Of a stretch of 50,239 bases of DNA, positions 7,039 to 14,862 are shown piece after piece. Positions within the stretch are counted from its first letter, which is position 1. The number at the start of each line of letters is the position of its first letter. The stretch comes from Methyloradius sp035460505 (lineage in GTDB: Bacteria; Pseudomonadota; Gammaproteobacteria; Burkholderiales; Methylophilaceae). Position numbers and translations under genes: made by a program. Below the pieces are notes generated by a model, which was not told the DNA's origin, ran no database searches, and saw nothing but the letters and a program-made list of their open reading frames with translations. The stretch is taken from NCBI GenBank assembly GCA_035460505.1, contig DATHWP010000134.1, positions 1-50,239 of the forward strand. The letters are read 5' to 3'.

Positions 7039-7263
7039 TCACTTTTTCCCCATCTTGCTGATCGTAGCAGCGAGAGTCGCCAAGCTTTTATTGGCAGATT
7101 TAATGCCCTCGTCGAGCCCTTTTGTGTCGTAGTGGATGGTGGCGCCGCAGTGCGGGCAGGAACTATCAGGCTCACGCTTGAGCTCTCCGATGGTCTTCTG
7201 GATCTTATGGCTGCATTTAGGGCAGGGGATTTCGACAGTGTGTGAATCCAGATTGAGTTCCAT
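7039..7263 (-). CDS. Small zinc-ribbon protein
   Basis: A 74-aa protein with CPKC (about residues 14-17) and CPHC (about 36-39) spaced as in a rubredoxin-like zinc ribbon, then a helical Lys-rich tail. GAAAGG lies upstream of the start. A plus-strand frame (6979-7245) overlaps it but lacks a ribosome site, and the Cys pairs favour this strand. A nucleic-acid-binding or adaptor role is likely but unproven. Confidence 0.65.
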   Translation of the reverse strand: MELNLDSHTVEIPCPKCSHKIQKTIGELKREPDSSCPHCGATIHYDTKGLDEGIKSANKSLATLAATISKMGKK

Positions 7264-7319
7264 GGGGTGCCTTTCATGAATAGGTTTGGGCGTGAGAATC
7301 CAAATACTAGCATGTTTGG

Positions 7320-7697
7320 CTACCCCGCCAATTTCGTAGTAATAGCGTCTGCAATTCGTGCAGACGTCTGCACTTTTTCCGAGTCAGCGCGGCGCTGTAA
7401 CGCTGAATATGCCGGTGAACCGGTGGCTTTATCTCCTCCCTTGATCCCACCCATTGCTTCACGGCTTTGGGTGGTTTTTTTTAGCCTAAAAGTCGCACGG
7501 CTAAAACTGGTTTGGACTGCAGCAACAAACTCCAGATCAGGGTCTAGGGTTTGGCCACACCCTGCGCAGTTAGGTTGGTAACTAAACGGTATTTTATTAA
7601 GGGCTGGATTAACAAGCTCCGATCGTAGTTGTAAGCAATGAGGGCAGCGCAGCTCGAAATGAGTGCCTGGCTTAGATAGTGAAACTGCAGTAACCAA
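7320..7697 (-). CDS. Hypothetical protein with two Cys pairs
   Basis: A 125-aa protein with CPHC (about residues 18-21) and CAGC (about 44-47) in the N-terminal half and a basic C-terminal half. The start is TTG at 7697 with AGAGG 8 nt upstream. One copy of the 14-bp palindrome (7359-7372) lies in its coding region near the C-terminus. It forms a minus-strand group with the zinc-ribbon gene. Function unknown. Confidence 0.5.
   Translation of the reverse strand: MVTAVSLSKPGTHFELRCPHCLQLRSELVNPALNKIPFSYQPNCAGCGQTLDPDLEFVAAVQTSFSRATFRLKKTTQSREAMGGIKGGDKATGSPAYSALQRRADSEKVQTSARIADAITTKLAG
7359..7372. repeat. Copy of the 14-bp palindrome
   Basis: An exact TGCAGACGTCTGCA within the gene at 7320-7697. 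On the minus strand the flank reads CGAAT, as at 30867-30880. Confidence 0.6.
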
Positions 7698-7769
7698 AAT
7701 ATAAACCTCTTAAATGAGTCGGGGATAACGCATCATGTGTTTGATTAATAACAAGAAACACGTTCTTTT

Positions 7770-8240
7770 ATGATAGAAAAGAACGTATTAAATCTCGCTG
7801 ATCTGGCGTACCAGATTGCCCATAACTTCCCAGGTGGCGTGCAGGCATTAGCTCAGCGCATGGGTATGTCGTACACCGTTCTAAAAAACAAACTGAATCC
7901 CAATTGCTCAACCCACCACCTCAATATCGAGGAGCTGGAGGCCATAGTTATGCTTGCTGATACTGATGAACTGGCACATTGGGCAACCCGTGAACGTAAC
8001 GGTGTGTTTGTGCCAATCATGACGCAGGATGAAGTCAACGATATGGAGCTGCTGGACTGCAGCGCGATATCGGATGAGCGTTACGGGTTATTCAAGGGCA
8101 AGTTGCGCAGGATCCTGGCTGACGGAATTGTGACTCTTGAAGAGTTGAAAGAGCTGAAGCTGGAAAACTTCTCCCTGCAGCAGGCCATTATGACGCTGAT
8201 TGGGCGGGTTGAAAGCCTTGTCAGAAAGCCTGGCAAATGA
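7770..8240 (+). CDS. CII-like phage regulatory protein (Phage_CP76 family)
   Basis: A 156-aa protein resembling the Phage_CP76/CII family: a leading helical region (LAYQIAHNFPGGVQALAQRMG), YTVLKNKLNP, then HLNIEELEAIVMLADTDELAHWATRERNGVFVP. Family members act as transcription activators or replication-linked regulators in temperate phages. The gene is followed by a 4-nt overlap with the next. It marks the restart of rightward genes after the minus-strand insertion. Confidence 0.75.
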   Translation: MIEKNVLNLADLAYQIAHNFPGGVQALAQRMGMSYTVLKNKLNPNCSTHHLNIEELEAIVMLADTDELAHWATRERNGVFVPIMTQDEVNDMELLDCSAISDERYGLFKGKLRRILADGIVTLEELKELKLENFSLQQAIMTLIGRVESLVRKPGK

Positions 8241-8581
8241 TTGATCAGTTAGAAGGCAATCACAACCGTCGCATATCAAAAGCTGAAGATCCACACGAAC
8301 CGCAATTACTTCGCAACCTATGGGTGGCAGTGATACAGCAGGCCATATTCGACATTAAGGGTTTCAAGCGGCTACCAGGAGGCCGTTTACCCAAATTCAG
8401 GAAGTCCAACACTATAGGCACTGTATCAACTGCCTATACCTGGCTATTCAATGGCAAGCCTGGACCCACAAGTTTTGAGTCGCTTTGCCTGCTACTTGAT
8501 ATGGATGCAGGTCGCATACGTACCGAGGTGATCAAGAACCTAGATGAAGGTGTGTTTGAGGAGATCAGTCAGTATGGCTAG
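8237..8581 (+). CDS. Hypothetical early phage protein
   Basis: A 114-aa protein overlapping its neighbours by 4 and 8 nt. Central residues suggest a winged or homeodomain-like fold (TAYTWLFNGKPGPTSFESLCLLLDMD), in which helices around residues 65-100 could bind DNA. I do not recognise the family. It probably belongs to the replication control block ahead of the helicase gene. Confidence 0.5.
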   Translation: MIDQLEGNHNRRISKAEDPHEPQLLRNLWVAVIQQAIFDIKGFKRLPGGRLPKFRKSNTIGTVSTAYTWLFNGKPGPTSFESLCLLLDMDAGRIRTEVIKNLDEGVFEEISQYG

Positions 8582-9089
8582 ATTCGCTCCTTATGGCCGC
8601 GCCATTTATAACCTGCGAAAGGCAGATGGCAGGCTTGGTTTACTGGTCGTTGCTACCAGCTGGCCAGTTGGTAAGCATTTTGAGGGTAATGAGCGCGTAG
8701 CCCGCACCGTGATACTGGATGACTTTGTAATGACCCAAAGCAATCTCATGTTCATGGTCGGCCTAGATGTGTTGGTCTGCCCTGATCCTGAGACTACTGA
8801 TGATCGCTTGAATGAAGTGATCACCGCCTGCTTTCGGCTCGGTAAAGCAAGCCAGGTGTGGTGCGAAACCAACGAAAACTCAATTCAGCGCATGATCTTG
8901 CTTTCGGAGTTGCCAGTTGCGGCAACCAGTCCCATACCCCTTGCCGAGCTAGCGCGATCCATCAAGCAGCAACAGATCGCCATGATGTTAACCAGGGAGG
9001 GTATCTACGCAGACCCCGCAACCCATGATGACTCGGTAAGAGCCTTGTTTGATATGGCCGAAGAATTGGTGGCTGCTGATGGTGAGTAA
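8574..9089 (+). CDS. Hypothetical phage protein upstream of the primase/helicase
   Basis: A 171-aa protein. The start at 8574 overlaps the preceding stop; an upstream in-frame ATG (8544) is less likely. Alternating hydrophobic strands (GRLGLLVVATSWPVG) and a later helical part suggest an alpha/beta fold, but no motif identifies it. It overlaps the VirE-like gene by 11 nt. Confidence 0.5.
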   Translation: MARFAPYGRAIYNLRKADGRLGLLVVATSWPVGKHFEGNERVARTVILDDFVMTQSNLMFMVGLDVLVCPDPETTDDRLNEVITACFRLGKASQVWCETNENSIQRMILLSELPVAATSPIPLAELARSIKQQQIAMMLTREGIYADPATHDDSVRALFDMAEELVAADGE

Positions 9090-10371
9090 GAAAGACGCTG
9101 CCAAGGCCGCATTTGATAAAGATGATATCGACTCAGCCCTGATCAAGAGCGAAAAGGGCAAGCCGCTATCAGTACCGGCCAACATCGAATACATCCTGCA
9201 GAATGATCCTGAATGGCAGGGTGTGCTTAAGCTTAATCAAATGTCCGGTGAAGTGGATAAAGTCAAACAACCTCCTATTACTGGCGGGGTTGGTCCCTGG
9301 CGTGATAGCGATGATACGCGCCTCTCTGTGTGGTGCTCGCGCAAATACGGGCTGCATGGCTCTACCAAGAATATGTTTGAAGTCGTCAATGCGGTAGCCG
9401 ATGACCATAGTTATTCGCCAGTACGAGATTACCTGAACAGCTTAAAGTGGGACGGAAAACGGCGACTTAAAGACTTGTGCAAACTGTACTTTGGTGCAAA
9501 TGAAGCGCCCGATAAGTACCTAGAACTGGCTATGGTCTACTGGATGCGCTCTGCAGTACAGCGAGCTTTTCAACCTGGTTGTAAAGCAGATTGTGTGTTG
9601 ATCCTGGAAGGTGATCAGGGCAAGAAGAAATCAAGCGCGTTAAAAGTGTTGTGTGGCGCAGCCTGGTTTATGGATACGCCAATAAAAATTGGCTCTACAG
9701 ATGCATACCAGGCAATGCAGGGTATCTGGATCGTCGAGCTGGCCGAGCTGGATAGTTTGAATAGATCCGAGTCTTCGTCTTCAAAAGCGTTCTTTTCTTC
9801 TACGGCTGATAGATATCGAGCTGCATATGGCAGGCGGGTGATCACCATCCCACGCCAGTGCGTGTTTGCTGGCTCGGTGAATCACCGGCATTACCTGCGA
9901 GACGAAACAGACAACCGCCGATATTTCCCCATGTGGTGCACGTTCTTTGATTTGGCAGCGCTAGCAGCTGACCGTGATCAGTTATGGGCGGAAGCCGTTG
10001 CTGATATCAAGGCTGGCGAACGGTGGTGGCCAGAAGATGAAGACGAAAAGGCGCTGTTCAAATCCGAGCAGGAAAAACGCTATGTAGGCGATGCCTATGA
10101 AGACAAGATTGAGCGCTGGCTACGCGATACGCCTATGCCAAGCAATTCCGTTTCAATGGAAGCGATATTGGGTAAGGCACTTGGGCTAGACGTCAAAAGC
10201 TGGACTAAAGCAGAACAAATGCGAGTCGGCACGATTATGTTGCGGCTCAAGTGGATCAAGCGCAGGCCAGATGACGGCAGCGGCAAACGGCCATATCGGT
10301 ATTTTCCACCAAGCGACTGGAACGATATCCCTGTTAACGGCGAGTCATCAGATGGTGGGGTTGAATTTTGA
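9079..10371 (+). CDS. VirE-family (VapE) P-loop replication helicase/primase-type protein
   Basis: A 430-aa protein with the VirE/VapE core. WDGKRRLKDL leads into a helical stretch, then a Walker A motif (EGDQGKKKSS, about residues 180-190), a Walker B-like segment ending in ELAELD (about 225), and the sensor-type segment FAGSVNHRHYLRDETDNRRYFP. Family members serve phages and satellites as primase-helicases or initiators. The iteron cluster begins 3 nt beyond its stop, matching an initiator-origin arrangement. The start at 9079 was chosen by overlap with the upstream gene; an in-frame ATG at 9049 gives ten more residues. Confidence 0.85.
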   Translation: MVSKKDAAKAAFDKDDIDSALIKSEKGKPLSVPANIEYILQNDPEWQGVLKLNQMSGEVDKVKQPPITGGVGPWRDSDDTRLSVWCSRKYGLHGSTKNMFEVVNAVADDHSYSPVRDYLNSLKWDGKRRLKDLCKLYFGANEAPDKYLELAMVYWMRSAVQRAFQPGCKADCVLILEGDQGKKKSSALKVLCGAAWFMDTPIKIGSTDAYQAMQGIWIVELAELDSLNRSESSSSKAFFSSTADRYRAAYGRRVITIPRQCVFAGSVNHRHYLRDETDNRRYFPMWCTFFDLAALAADRDQLWAEAVADIKAGERWWPEDEDEKALFKSEQEKRYVGDAYEDKIERWLRDTPMPSNSVSMEAILGKALGLDVKSWTKAEQMRVGTIMLRLKWIKRRPDDGSGKRPYRYFPPSDWNDIPVNGESSDGGVEF

Positions 10372-10374
10372 TTA

Positions 10375-10601
10375 CCGTCCTACCTAAGCCTAAGTCGGAC
10401 GGAAGTAGGACGGCTGTATCCCGCGAATTTACAGGCTCCGTCCTACCGTCCTACCCGTCCTACTGCAATCCTCCCTACGCGCGCACGCGCCCACACACTA
10501 ATTTTGTTCATAGTAGGACTAGTAGGACGGTAGGACGGAAGCAGTGTGGGCGCGGTTTTCAGCCGTCCTACTTCCGTCCAACTAGCAGAAAGGTAGGACG
10601 C
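10375..10601. repeat. Iteron cluster CCGTCCTAC (candidate phage origin)
   Basis: The 9-mer CCGTCCTAC or its complement occurs exactly at 10375, 10405, 10438, 10446, 10455, 10522, 10530 and 10563, with near copies at 10513, 10574 and 10593. Units 10438-10463 and 10513-10538 form a 26-bp inverted repeat (24 of 26 match). An inner pair CGCGCCCACAC (10487-10497) / GTGTGGGCGCG (10544-10554) adds a second dyad. It directly follows the primase/helicase gene. Confidence 0.75.
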
Positions 10602-10602
10602 A

Positions 10603-10815
10603 ATGAGTAAGCGTGAGCAAAACCGCAACGATTTCCCTGCGGCGGCATTGATTGTTGATCAGATGCAGGCTTTGTTCGGCAAGGTGCGGGTTGACTATGT
10701 ATGTGAAGGCGGCAAAGAAGCTGGCACCCAGCTTGATGAATCGCAATACACCGTAATTACTGGCAAGGATTTGATTGTGCCGCCGAAACTGAAAAGGCAG
10801 CGCCATGAAGAGTAA
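10603..10815 (+). CDS. Small hypothetical protein after the iterons
   Basis: A 70-aa protein with basic ends. The start lies 2 nt after the last iteron-like unit, and AGGAC may serve as ribosome site. The sequence has a helix followed by short strands. No family is recognised. It overlaps the next gene by 11 nt. Confidence 0.5.
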   Translation: MSKREQNRNDFPAAALIVDQMQALFGKVRVDYVCEGGKEAGTQLDESQYTVITGKDLIVPPKLKRQRHEE

Positions 10816-11011
10816 CGCGCTGCCTATCCATTTGTACCGCGACCCTTCCGAGGTTGTGGAAGTGAATCAGCTGTTCGAGCTGGGCTGCAATGCCTGTGAT
10901 CAGTCCCACCGGATACTTACCAAAACCTATTGCACTGATTCCAGGAATGAGAACCAAAAGGGCGTACCAAAGATTGGCCACCGTTGTAAATATTTTAAGT
11001 TAAAGGGGTAA
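10805..11011 (+). CDS. Small Cys-containing hypothetical protein
   Basis: A 68-aa protein with four Cys (CNAC about 28-31, one near 43, one near 61), possibly a zinc-binding module of the NinF type seen in lambdoid late-control regions. The assignment is by size and Cys spacing only. It ends where the next gene starts. Confidence 0.45.
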   Translation: MKSNALPIHLYRDPSEVVEVNQLFELGCNACDQSHRILTKTYCTDSRNENQKGVPKIGHRCKYFKLKG

Positions 11012-11013
11012 TG

Positions 11014-11406
11014 ATGTTAGACACATATGTGATTTCTCAGTTGGGCTTATGGGCATTGTGGCGGGTTAGGCGCTCTGATGGTGGGCTTGGCTTTCCTCGT
11101 AAGTCCAATTTTGCCAAGGATGAGGGTAGCGGTTTCTGGACTCCCGAAATGGAATCGGCTGCATACAGTATGGAGAAGTGCGTATTGGCTTTGAGGTCGG
11201 ATTTACGTGAGGCGGTAATACAGGAATTCACCAAGATTGGCACTCAGAGACAGAAAGCCAGTGATTGTCACTGCTGCTTAAGCACTTACAAATCCCGACT
11301 GGCAACTGCATATCGTGAACTGCTTGGTTATCTCAACGATGTTGCAGCTGAGGTGCCATTACCTCGGCGTGAAATGGAAGCGCAAAATGTTGAAATGACT
11401 GCTTGA
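11014..11406 (+). CDS. Candidate late-gene regulator (antitermination Q-like)
   Basis: A 130-aa protein. The N-terminal segment LGLWALWRVRR with a following Gly/Pro region and the C-terminal helices (AVIQEFTKIGTQRQKASDCHCCLSTYKSRLATAYRELLGYL) resemble the helix-turn-helix of phage antitermination Q and sigma-region-4-like proteins. It is the last gene before the terminator and the late operon, which is Q's usual place. AAAGGGG lies just upstream; 11014 gives better spacing than ATG at 11011. The similarity is recalled, not tested. Confidence 0.5.
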   Translation: MLDTYVISQLGLWALWRVRRSDGGLGFPRKSNFAKDEGSGFWTPEMESAAYSMEKCVLALRSDLREAVIQEFTKIGTQRQKASDCHCCLSTYKSRLATAYRELLGYLNDVAAEVPLPRREMEAQNVEMTA

Positions 11407-11463
11407 CGGCATTTGGCTATTAGTTGTATATTTCAGCTAGAATTTTTATTAGTGCGTCCAGTT

Positions 11464-11496
11464 AACCCGTAGAGCCAAAAGGCCTGCGGGTTTTTT
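11464..11496 (+). terminator. Terminator ahead of the late operon
   Basis: The hairpin AACCCG...CGGGTT with an inner GCC-AAAA-GGC is followed by TTTTTT. It lies in the untranslated stretch between the candidate Q gene and the first late gene, where an antiterminator would act. Confidence 0.7.
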
Positions 11497-11510
11497 GTTG
11501 GGAGTCGTAT

Positions 11511-12098
11511 ATGTTGGCAGCTAATGTAAGCAGCAACATAGCCGCCACGATCAAGAGTCTACAGATCAATACTCCCAAGGTCGTGAGTAAAGCTTCTGCC
11601 AGCGCATTGAACAAATCAATTGCACAAGGCAAAACCAAGATGGCCACTGAGATTCGTAATGAGTACAACCTCTCAGCATCAAAAATTAAAGACCGGCTGG
11701 TTGTTACCAAGGCACGGTCTACCAGTTCAACACTGACATTCATTGCCCGCCTGACTGGTGGCAATAGCAACCGCACTCGCTCCATCAATCTGATTAACTT
11801 CCAAGCCCGCGACCTGAGAGGCCGCAAGGGTGGTGGTGTAAGTGTGAAGATCAGGCGAGTGGGTGGCAGAAAGATTATCGCTGATGCGTTTATCGGCAAT
11901 AAGGGTCGCACGGTATTTACCAGAATAGCTGGTGTGAAGAATGCAAAAGGGCGTGACAAGATCAAGCCCGTGCAAACCATCGATGTGGCGCAGATGTTTA
12001 ACCAGCGCCGTATCAATGCGACCGTTACAAAGTTTATTGTTGATAACTTCGACCGTATCTTCGACGCCGAGCTGAAGTATTACAGCTCACGTGCCTAG
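11511..12098 (+). CDS. Minor tail protein Z-like
   Basis: A 195-aa basic protein with a long helical N-terminal half (ASASALNKSIAQGKTKMATEIRNEYNL) and a strand-rich middle (GVSVKIRRVGGRKIIADAFI). This is the arrangement of the phage minor tail protein Z family (Phage_tail_Z), which helps complete the tail end. Its place in front of the terminase rather than among the tail genes is unusual for lambda but recalled from other proteobacterial prophages. The start has GGGAG upstream. Confidence 0.65.
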   Translation: MLAANVSSNIAATIKSLQINTPKVVSKASASALNKSIAQGKTKMATEIRNEYNLSASKIKDRLVVTKARSTSSTLTFIARLTGGNSNRTRSINLINFQARDLRGRKGGGVSVKIRRVGGRKIIADAFIGNKGRTVFTRIAGVKNAKGRDKIKPVQTIDVAQMFNQRRINATVTKFIVDNFDRIFDAELKYYSSRA

Positions 12099-12104
12099 AA
12101 ATGC

Positions 12105-12165
12105 GCGGGTCCTTCCTGGGGTTTGCCTCCAGAGGGTGCGAAACGAGCGTGAAAAAACGCTAGTT
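12105..12165. other. Candidate cos site
   Basis: The 138-bp gap before the terminase small-subunit gene has GCGGGTCCTT (from 12106), like the lambda cosQ segment GGGTCCTTTCC, then a CCTCCAGAGG dyad and GGTGCGAAACG. Its position beside the terminase matches cos in lambda-like phages. The nick positions cannot be read from sequence alone. Confidence 0.45.
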
Positions 12166-12236
12166 TTTGAACTGTTGCTGGGGTTGTCATTGGGGTTGTC
12201 GGTAGGGTGTCAGTGAGTCATTAAAGGTGGTCAATT

Positions 12237-12809
12237 TTGGCTAATGATCTAATCAGTCTTCGGGCATATTCAAGGTTGCGCGGCTGCAGCCTTGCTGCTG
12301 TACAGAAAGCGATTAAATCCTCACGTATATCACTGATAGACGGCAAGATAGATCCCGAAGTGGCAGACATACAGTGGGCGCGCAATACTCAGCCCGACCA
12401 GCAAGAGCGTGGCTCACTTGAACAGTTTGAAAAGTCGCAAGAGTTGCTTGGGCGCTTGAATGAAAAGCCAGCTGATCAGAACTCTAATGAAGTTCAACCA
12501 GGTGCAGGCAGCCTGGTCTTAAAAAACAACCTCGGCGCCGAGAAAGCTGAGACTGAAAACATACGGCGCCAGCTGCTTGAAATGCAACTCGCGCAAAAGC
12601 GCGGTGAGCTGGTCGAAGTCGAAAGCGTGAAGCGTGCAATGGAGGGCAAACTCAAGGCTGCGCGTGAAGCCTTTGCTAGTATGGCTGACAGATTGGCACC
12701 TCAATTGGCTGCCGAAACAGACGTCACAAAAGTTGACACCATTCTGCGAACTGCAATAAGACAGGCGATGAACAATATCGCGCAACAGGCACCTGAAACA
12801 ATCAATTAA
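12237..12809 (+). CDS. Terminase small subunit (Nu1-like)
   Basis: A 190-aa protein with an N-terminal winged-helix-like segment (LRAYSRLRGCSLAAVQKAI, about residues 7-28), then a charged coiled coil (about 85-125, ENIRRQLLEMQLAQKRGELV) typical of phage DNA-packaging Nu1-type proteins. It would recognise the cos region just upstream and load the large subunit. The start is TTG at 12237 with AAGGTGG upstream. The stop overlaps the next start (TAATG). Confidence 0.8.
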   Translation: MANDLISLRAYSRLRGCSLAAVQKAIKSSRISLIDGKIDPEVADIQWARNTQPDQQERGSLEQFEKSQELLGRLNEKPADQNSNEVQPGAGSLVLKNNLGAEKAETENIRRQLLEMQLAQKRGELVEVESVKRAMEGKLKAAREAFASMADRLAPQLAAETDVTKVDTILRTAIRQAMNNIAQQAPETIN

Positions 12810-14806
12810 TGGGCGCATTTGATAGCGCTGCAGTCGACGCTTTCCGACTGATAGACCTGCTTTGGGCAGATAACTTCGCACCTCGCATACCGCTATCTGT
12901 GGATGAGTGGGCTGACAAGAACCGTGTGCTGCCTGCCGGTAGTGCAGAACCTGGACCATGGCGTACCTCTCGGCTTGAAGCCGCCCGCCAGATTTACCAG
13001 GATCTGTCCGATGATAATGACTATGAAGATGTCGTACTCATCTGTGCGACGCAACTGCTTAAATCTGAAGCTGGGCTTAACTGGCTGGGTTGGATTATTG
13101 AAGAGTCACCTGGTCCAGTGATGTTGGTTCAAGCCACCGTAAATACCGGCAAGCGTTATAGCCGTATGCGTGTGGCGCCAATGATTCAGGCCAGCCCGTC
13201 TTTAAGACGCAAAGTACATCCTGCTAAATCACGGGATGCAGCGAATAGTACGAGCATGAAAGAGTTTCCAGGCGGCATCGTCATCATAACCGGTGCGAAT
13301 TCAGCTGCTGAATTGGCTTCTATGCCAATGAAATACATTCATTTTGATGAGCGCGATGATTATCCTGATGACGTCGAGGGTCAGGGCGATCCGGTATCGA
13401 TAGGCAAAGCCCGACAAGATACGTTCCGTCGACGGAAAAGATTAACGAGCAGTTCGCCTAAGAGACCAAAAGGGCATAGCCCCATAGAGGCCGATTACGA
13501 GCGCGGCACACAGTTTAAATACCATGTGCCTTGCCCACACTGCGGCCACTATCAGGAATTGGTTTGGGCGCATTTGCGGTGGCATAAGACACCAGAACCA
13601 CAACCTGAATCTGCTGTTTATGAATGCCAGGGATTAGATTGCGGCGCCTTGATCGAAGAGCACCACAAAGATTTCATGTTGAGTAATGGTAGGTGGGTGG
13701 CTAGATATCCTGATCGTAAGGTGCGCAGCTACCACATGAACAGCCTTTATTCGCCAATTGGGTGGTTGTCCTGGGCTGATCTTGTGAGTGAATGGCTTGA
13801 TGCGAATACTGAGCTGCAGAAAGGTAACGACGAAAAGCACAAAACTTTCATCAATACACGCCTTGCTGAGACTGTAGCCGAACAGGCCACGGTCATTGCA
13901 GCGAATGACCTGATGAAAACGGCGGAAGATTTCCCGCTGAAGATCGTGCCGATGGGTGGGTTGATCGTGGTAGTAGCAGTCGATGTGCAGGATGATCGGC
14001 TTGAGGCTGCTGCCTGGGCATTTGGCCAGCATGATGAGAAGTGGCTTTTTGATACGGTCAAGTTGATGGGCAACCCCGGTGAGAAAGCCACCTGGGATTT
14101 ACTGGATGCTTACCTGAATACCCGCTTTCGTCATGAGAGCGGACAGACGTTACCGATTGAGGCGGTGGGTATCGATACAGGTGGGCACTATACCCACATG
14201 GTTTATAACTTTGTAAGGCTCGCTCATCCTGCCCGCAAGATCGCAGCAATCAAGGGCGATAACCACAAAGCAGGCATCCCAATTTTAGGGCGTGCAAGTA
14301 ATGTGGATGTTAACTGGCGTGGCGGTGTGATCAAGGGTGGCTGCAAACTCTGGATGATTGGGGTAAATACAGCCAAGGATCTATTGCATAACCAGTTGAA
14401 ACGACCAGGGCAGGTGCATTTAAGCAAGTATCTTGAGCCTGAAGTGTTTGATCAACTGGTCGCTGAGAAGCGGGTATCACAACGCACGGCTCGCGGCACC
14501 CGTTATATGTGGGTGAAGCCCAGTAACAATACGCGTAATGAGCAGCTGGATTTGGCCGTTATTGCCATGTGGTGCGCTGAGCGTATAGGTTTAAGCAGAT
14601 ATCCCCAGGCTGTTTGGGACAAGATACGTGAGCGTGTGCAGCCGATGATGGGTGGCTTGTTTGATCAGCCTGCCAGTCAACCAGTTGCCCAGGCTGCCGA
14701 ACAGGCTGCTGCAGTCATTGAAAATGCAAGGCAACCAAGAACTTCAGCCGCGCCAAACAGAATGCCTCGACAAGGCCTGCTTGGAAAAATAAGAAATGGC
14801 CGGTAG
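12809..14806 (+). CDS. Terminase large subunit (lambda GpA family)
   Basis: A 665-aa protein, the usual length of GpA terminases, which translocate DNA into proheads by ATP hydrolysis and cut it with a C-terminal nuclease. The family opening LSVDEWADKNRVLP is present. The ATPase motif lies near CATQLLKSEAG (about residue 90), with an acidic segment FDERDDYP (about 178). A CPHCGH...CQGLDCG zinc-like pair (about 243-275) and nuclease Asp residues in VDVQDDRLE (about 393) and IDTGGHYT (about 450) follow. The C-terminal 40 residues are Gln/Ala-rich. Confidence 0.95.
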   Translation: MGAFDSAAVDAFRLIDLLWADNFAPRIPLSVDEWADKNRVLPAGSAEPGPWRTSRLEAARQIYQDLSDDNDYEDVVLICATQLLKSEAGLNWLGWIIEESPGPVMLVQATVNTGKRYSRMRVAPMIQASPSLRRKVHPAKSRDAANSTSMKEFPGGIVIITGANSAAELASMPMKYIHFDERDDYPDDVEGQGDPVSIGKARQDTFRRRKRLTSSSPKRPKGHSPIEADYERGTQFKYHVPCPHCGHYQELVWAHLRWHKTPEPQPESAVYECQGLDCGALIEEHHKDFMLSNGRWVARYPDRKVRSYHMNSLYSPIGWLSWADLVSEWLDANTELQKGNDEKHKTFINTRLAETVAEQATVIAANDLMKTAEDFPLKIVPMGGLIVVVAVDVQDDRLEAAAWAFGQHDEKWLFDTVKLMGNPGEKATWDLLDAYLNTRFRHESGQTLPIEAVGIDTGGHYTHMVYNFVRLAHPARKIAAIKGDNHKAGIPILGRASNVDVNWRGGVIKGGCKLWMIGVNTAKDLLHNQLKRPGQVHLSKYLEPEVFDQLVAEKRVSQRTARGTRYMWVKPSNNTRNEQLDLAVIAMWCAERIGLSRYPQAVWDKIRERVQPMMGGLFDQPASQPVAQAAEQAAAVIENARQPRTSAAPNRMPRQGLLGKIRNGR

Positions 14807-14822
14807 ATCCAGCCATTAAACA

Positions 14823-14844
14823 AACCCGCTTCGGCGGGTTTTTT
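14823..14844 (+). terminator. Rho-independent terminator after terminase
   Basis: AACCCGC-TTCG-GCGGGTT followed by T residues. The same stem-loop recurs after the capsid gene and after the fibre region, so it is this phage's stock terminator. Confidence 0.85.
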
Positions 14845-14862
14845 ATTGCACAAAGGTAGCGC

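Noticed and set aside
6979..7245. 88-codon plus-strand frame
   Set aside because: It has plausible composition, but the opposite strand carries a clear Cys-pair protein with a ribosome site. Kept out, though not fully excluded.
6078..7313. 411-codon minus-strand frame
   Set aside because: It lies opposite the Cro-like and following genes and over the zinc-ribbon gene. Its composition is not protein-like.
10368..10610. 80-codon open frame over the iteron cluster
   Set aside because: Its sequence is produced by the repeated 9-mers in different phases and it has no ribosome site. The DNA repeat explains it better.
11462..12016. 184-codon minus-strand frame
   Set aside because: It is a shadow of the minor tail protein Z-like gene.
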